From Bacilli bacterium (GTDB taxonomy: Bacteria; Bacillota_I; Bacilli_A; RFN20; UBA1709): a stretch of DNA of 5,949 bases. The position numbers and the translations under genes were made by a program. The notes beneath the pieces were generated by a model. It ran no database searches. It saw only the letters and a program-made list of their open reading frames with translations, and was not told the DNA's origin. Shown piece by piece: positions 5,138 through 5,949 of the stretch (its first letter is position 1; each line of letters opens with the position of its first letter). Location of the stretch: the NCBI GenBank assembly GCA_028694305.1, contig JAQUTO010000038.1:2208-8156 (forward strand), written 5' to 3'.

Positions 5138-5949
5138 ATGCGGAAGGTACTGAAGCTACTCAGTAGCAAGGTTTTTTTATTTTCATTGATGATTTTGCTA
5201 CAACTTGGACTAATATACGTTGCCATGGCCTATTTTAGTGAACATTGGAAATATTTCTCAATCGTCACTAGGATCTTGGCTTTTTTAGTTGCCACCTATA
5301 TTATCAATACCCCAATCTTACCAGAATACAAAATTGCTTGGTTAGTTCCGGTCTTATTAGCACCGGTGGTTGGTATCCCGCTTTACCTCATGCTCGGTAA
5401 ACATAACTTTAAGAAAGAAAACTCCTTCTATAATCGGTCTCAATCGGAGATTAAGAAGTATCTAGGTCAGCACGAAGAAATCATTAAAAGAAGTCTAGGT
5501 GAAGACTACTTTGTCAATAGAATGGGAAACTATGTCTATAATTCCAGCAAGGGCCGGCTTAACTACGGCGATAAAATCAAATACTATCCAAGTGGTGAAA
5601 CAATGTGGAGCGCCATCTTGGAGGATCTAAAGTGCGCTAAGAAATACATTTTCTTAGAGTATTTTATTTTTAAGCCAGGTCAAATTTATGCTGCTTTACT
5701 CGAAACCTTGACTCAAAAGGTCAAAGATGGGGTAGAAGTCTATCTTTTATATGATGATTTAGGTTGCACTTATAATATTCCAACTAAATATTTTAAAAAA
5801 CTGATGAAAGTTGGCGTTAAAGTTAGAGCTTTCCAACCTTTTAGACCTTTCATCAACTCCAGTGTCAATAACCGAAACCACCGTAAAGTTTGCGTTATTG
5901 ATGGCAATATTGGTTATACCGGCGGCATTAATTTAGCCGATGAATATAT
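5138..5949 (+). CDS. cls: cardiolipin synthase, phospholipase D superfamily (3' partial)
   Basis: The frame is open from ATG 5138 to the right edge (270 complete codons). The N-terminus is hydrophobic, with likely membrane segments at about residues 11-33, 43-57 and 66-86, as in bacterial cardiolipin synthases with a PLDNF-type N-terminus. The first phospholipase D half follows: a YYPSGETMWSAIL stretch (149-161), IFLEYFIF (171-178), YLLYDDLGC (202-210), and the first HKD motif as H248, K250 and D255 within NHRKVCVIDG, then GYTGGINLADEY (259-270). The family condenses phosphatidylglycerol molecules into cardiolipin at the membrane. The second HKD motif needed for activity would lie beyond the window. 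The Shine-Dalgarno GGGGGAG (5124-5130) is 7 bases upstream of the ATG, and the gene is divergent from the DUF2804 gene. A different PLD-type phosphatidyltransferase cannot be excluded, but the N-terminal membrane region and first HKD context fit this call closely. Confidence 0.9.
   Translation, partial: MRKVLKLLSSKVFLFSLMILLQLGLIYVAMAYFSEHWKYFSIVTRILAFLVATYIINTPILPEYKIAWLVPVLLAPVVGIPLYLMLGKHNFKKENSFYNRSQSEIKKYLGQHEEIIKRSLGEDYFVNRMGNYVYNSSKGRLNYGDKIKYYPSGETMWSAILEDLKCAKKYIFLEYFIFKPGQIYAALLETLTQKVKDGVEVYLLYDDLGCTYNIPTKYFKKLMKVGVKVRAFQPFRPFINSSVNNRNHRKVCVIDGNIGYTGGINLADEY

Overview
The window is AT-rich bacterial DNA. It has strong Shine-Dalgarno sites (GAGGTGA, GAGGAAA, GGGAGGGAG, GGGGGAG), standard-code reading with TGA used as a stop, and compact intrinsic terminators. 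The gene types are a thioredoxin-reductase-like flavoprotein, a membrane GGDEF/EAL protein, a DUF2804 protein and a cardiolipin synthase. Together they suggest a low-GC Gram-positive (Bacillota, Bacilli or Erysipelotrichia-like, possibly uncultured). The lineage is an inference and no marker gene here fixes it. I see no mobile element, tRNA, rRNA or CRISPR array.

Layout: (1) positions 1-105 are the acidic C-terminal tail of a cut-off gene, which overlaps a 100-residue three-helix membrane protein (98-400); the unit ends at a clear intrinsic terminator (401-429). (2) An extended -10 promoter precedes a monocistronic thioredoxin-reductase-like flavoprotein (472-1335) that keeps the CxxC but lacks the usual NADPH-phosphate motif. 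(3) A 366-base gap (1336-1701) carries a near-consensus promoter followed by a long structured leader. The leader contains a class I cyclic-di-GMP (GEMM-I) riboswitch aptamer, an antiterminator that competes with it, an unusual bulged hairpin and a terminator. (4) The leader reads into a membrane-anchored protein with a degenerate GGDEF domain and a complete EAL catalytic set (1702-3933). (5) A bidirectional terminator separates it from a convergent DUF2804 gene on the minus strand (translation start best placed at 4981). (6) A divergent intergenic region leads into a cardiolipin synthase gene that runs off the right edge.

The main story is 1361-3933. A probable c-di-GMP phosphodiesterase is preceded by its own c-di-GMP sensor, so the second messenger is predicted to control expression of the enzyme that degrades it. 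The leader is more elaborate than a minimal GEMM switch. About 93 bases sit inside the terminator loop, including a hairpin whose 7-base bulge is complementary to the loop of the antiterminator. The extreme 5' end of the predicted transcript can also pair with the bases immediately before the terminator's 3' arm. The remaining genes appear to be independent housekeeping or envelope functions.
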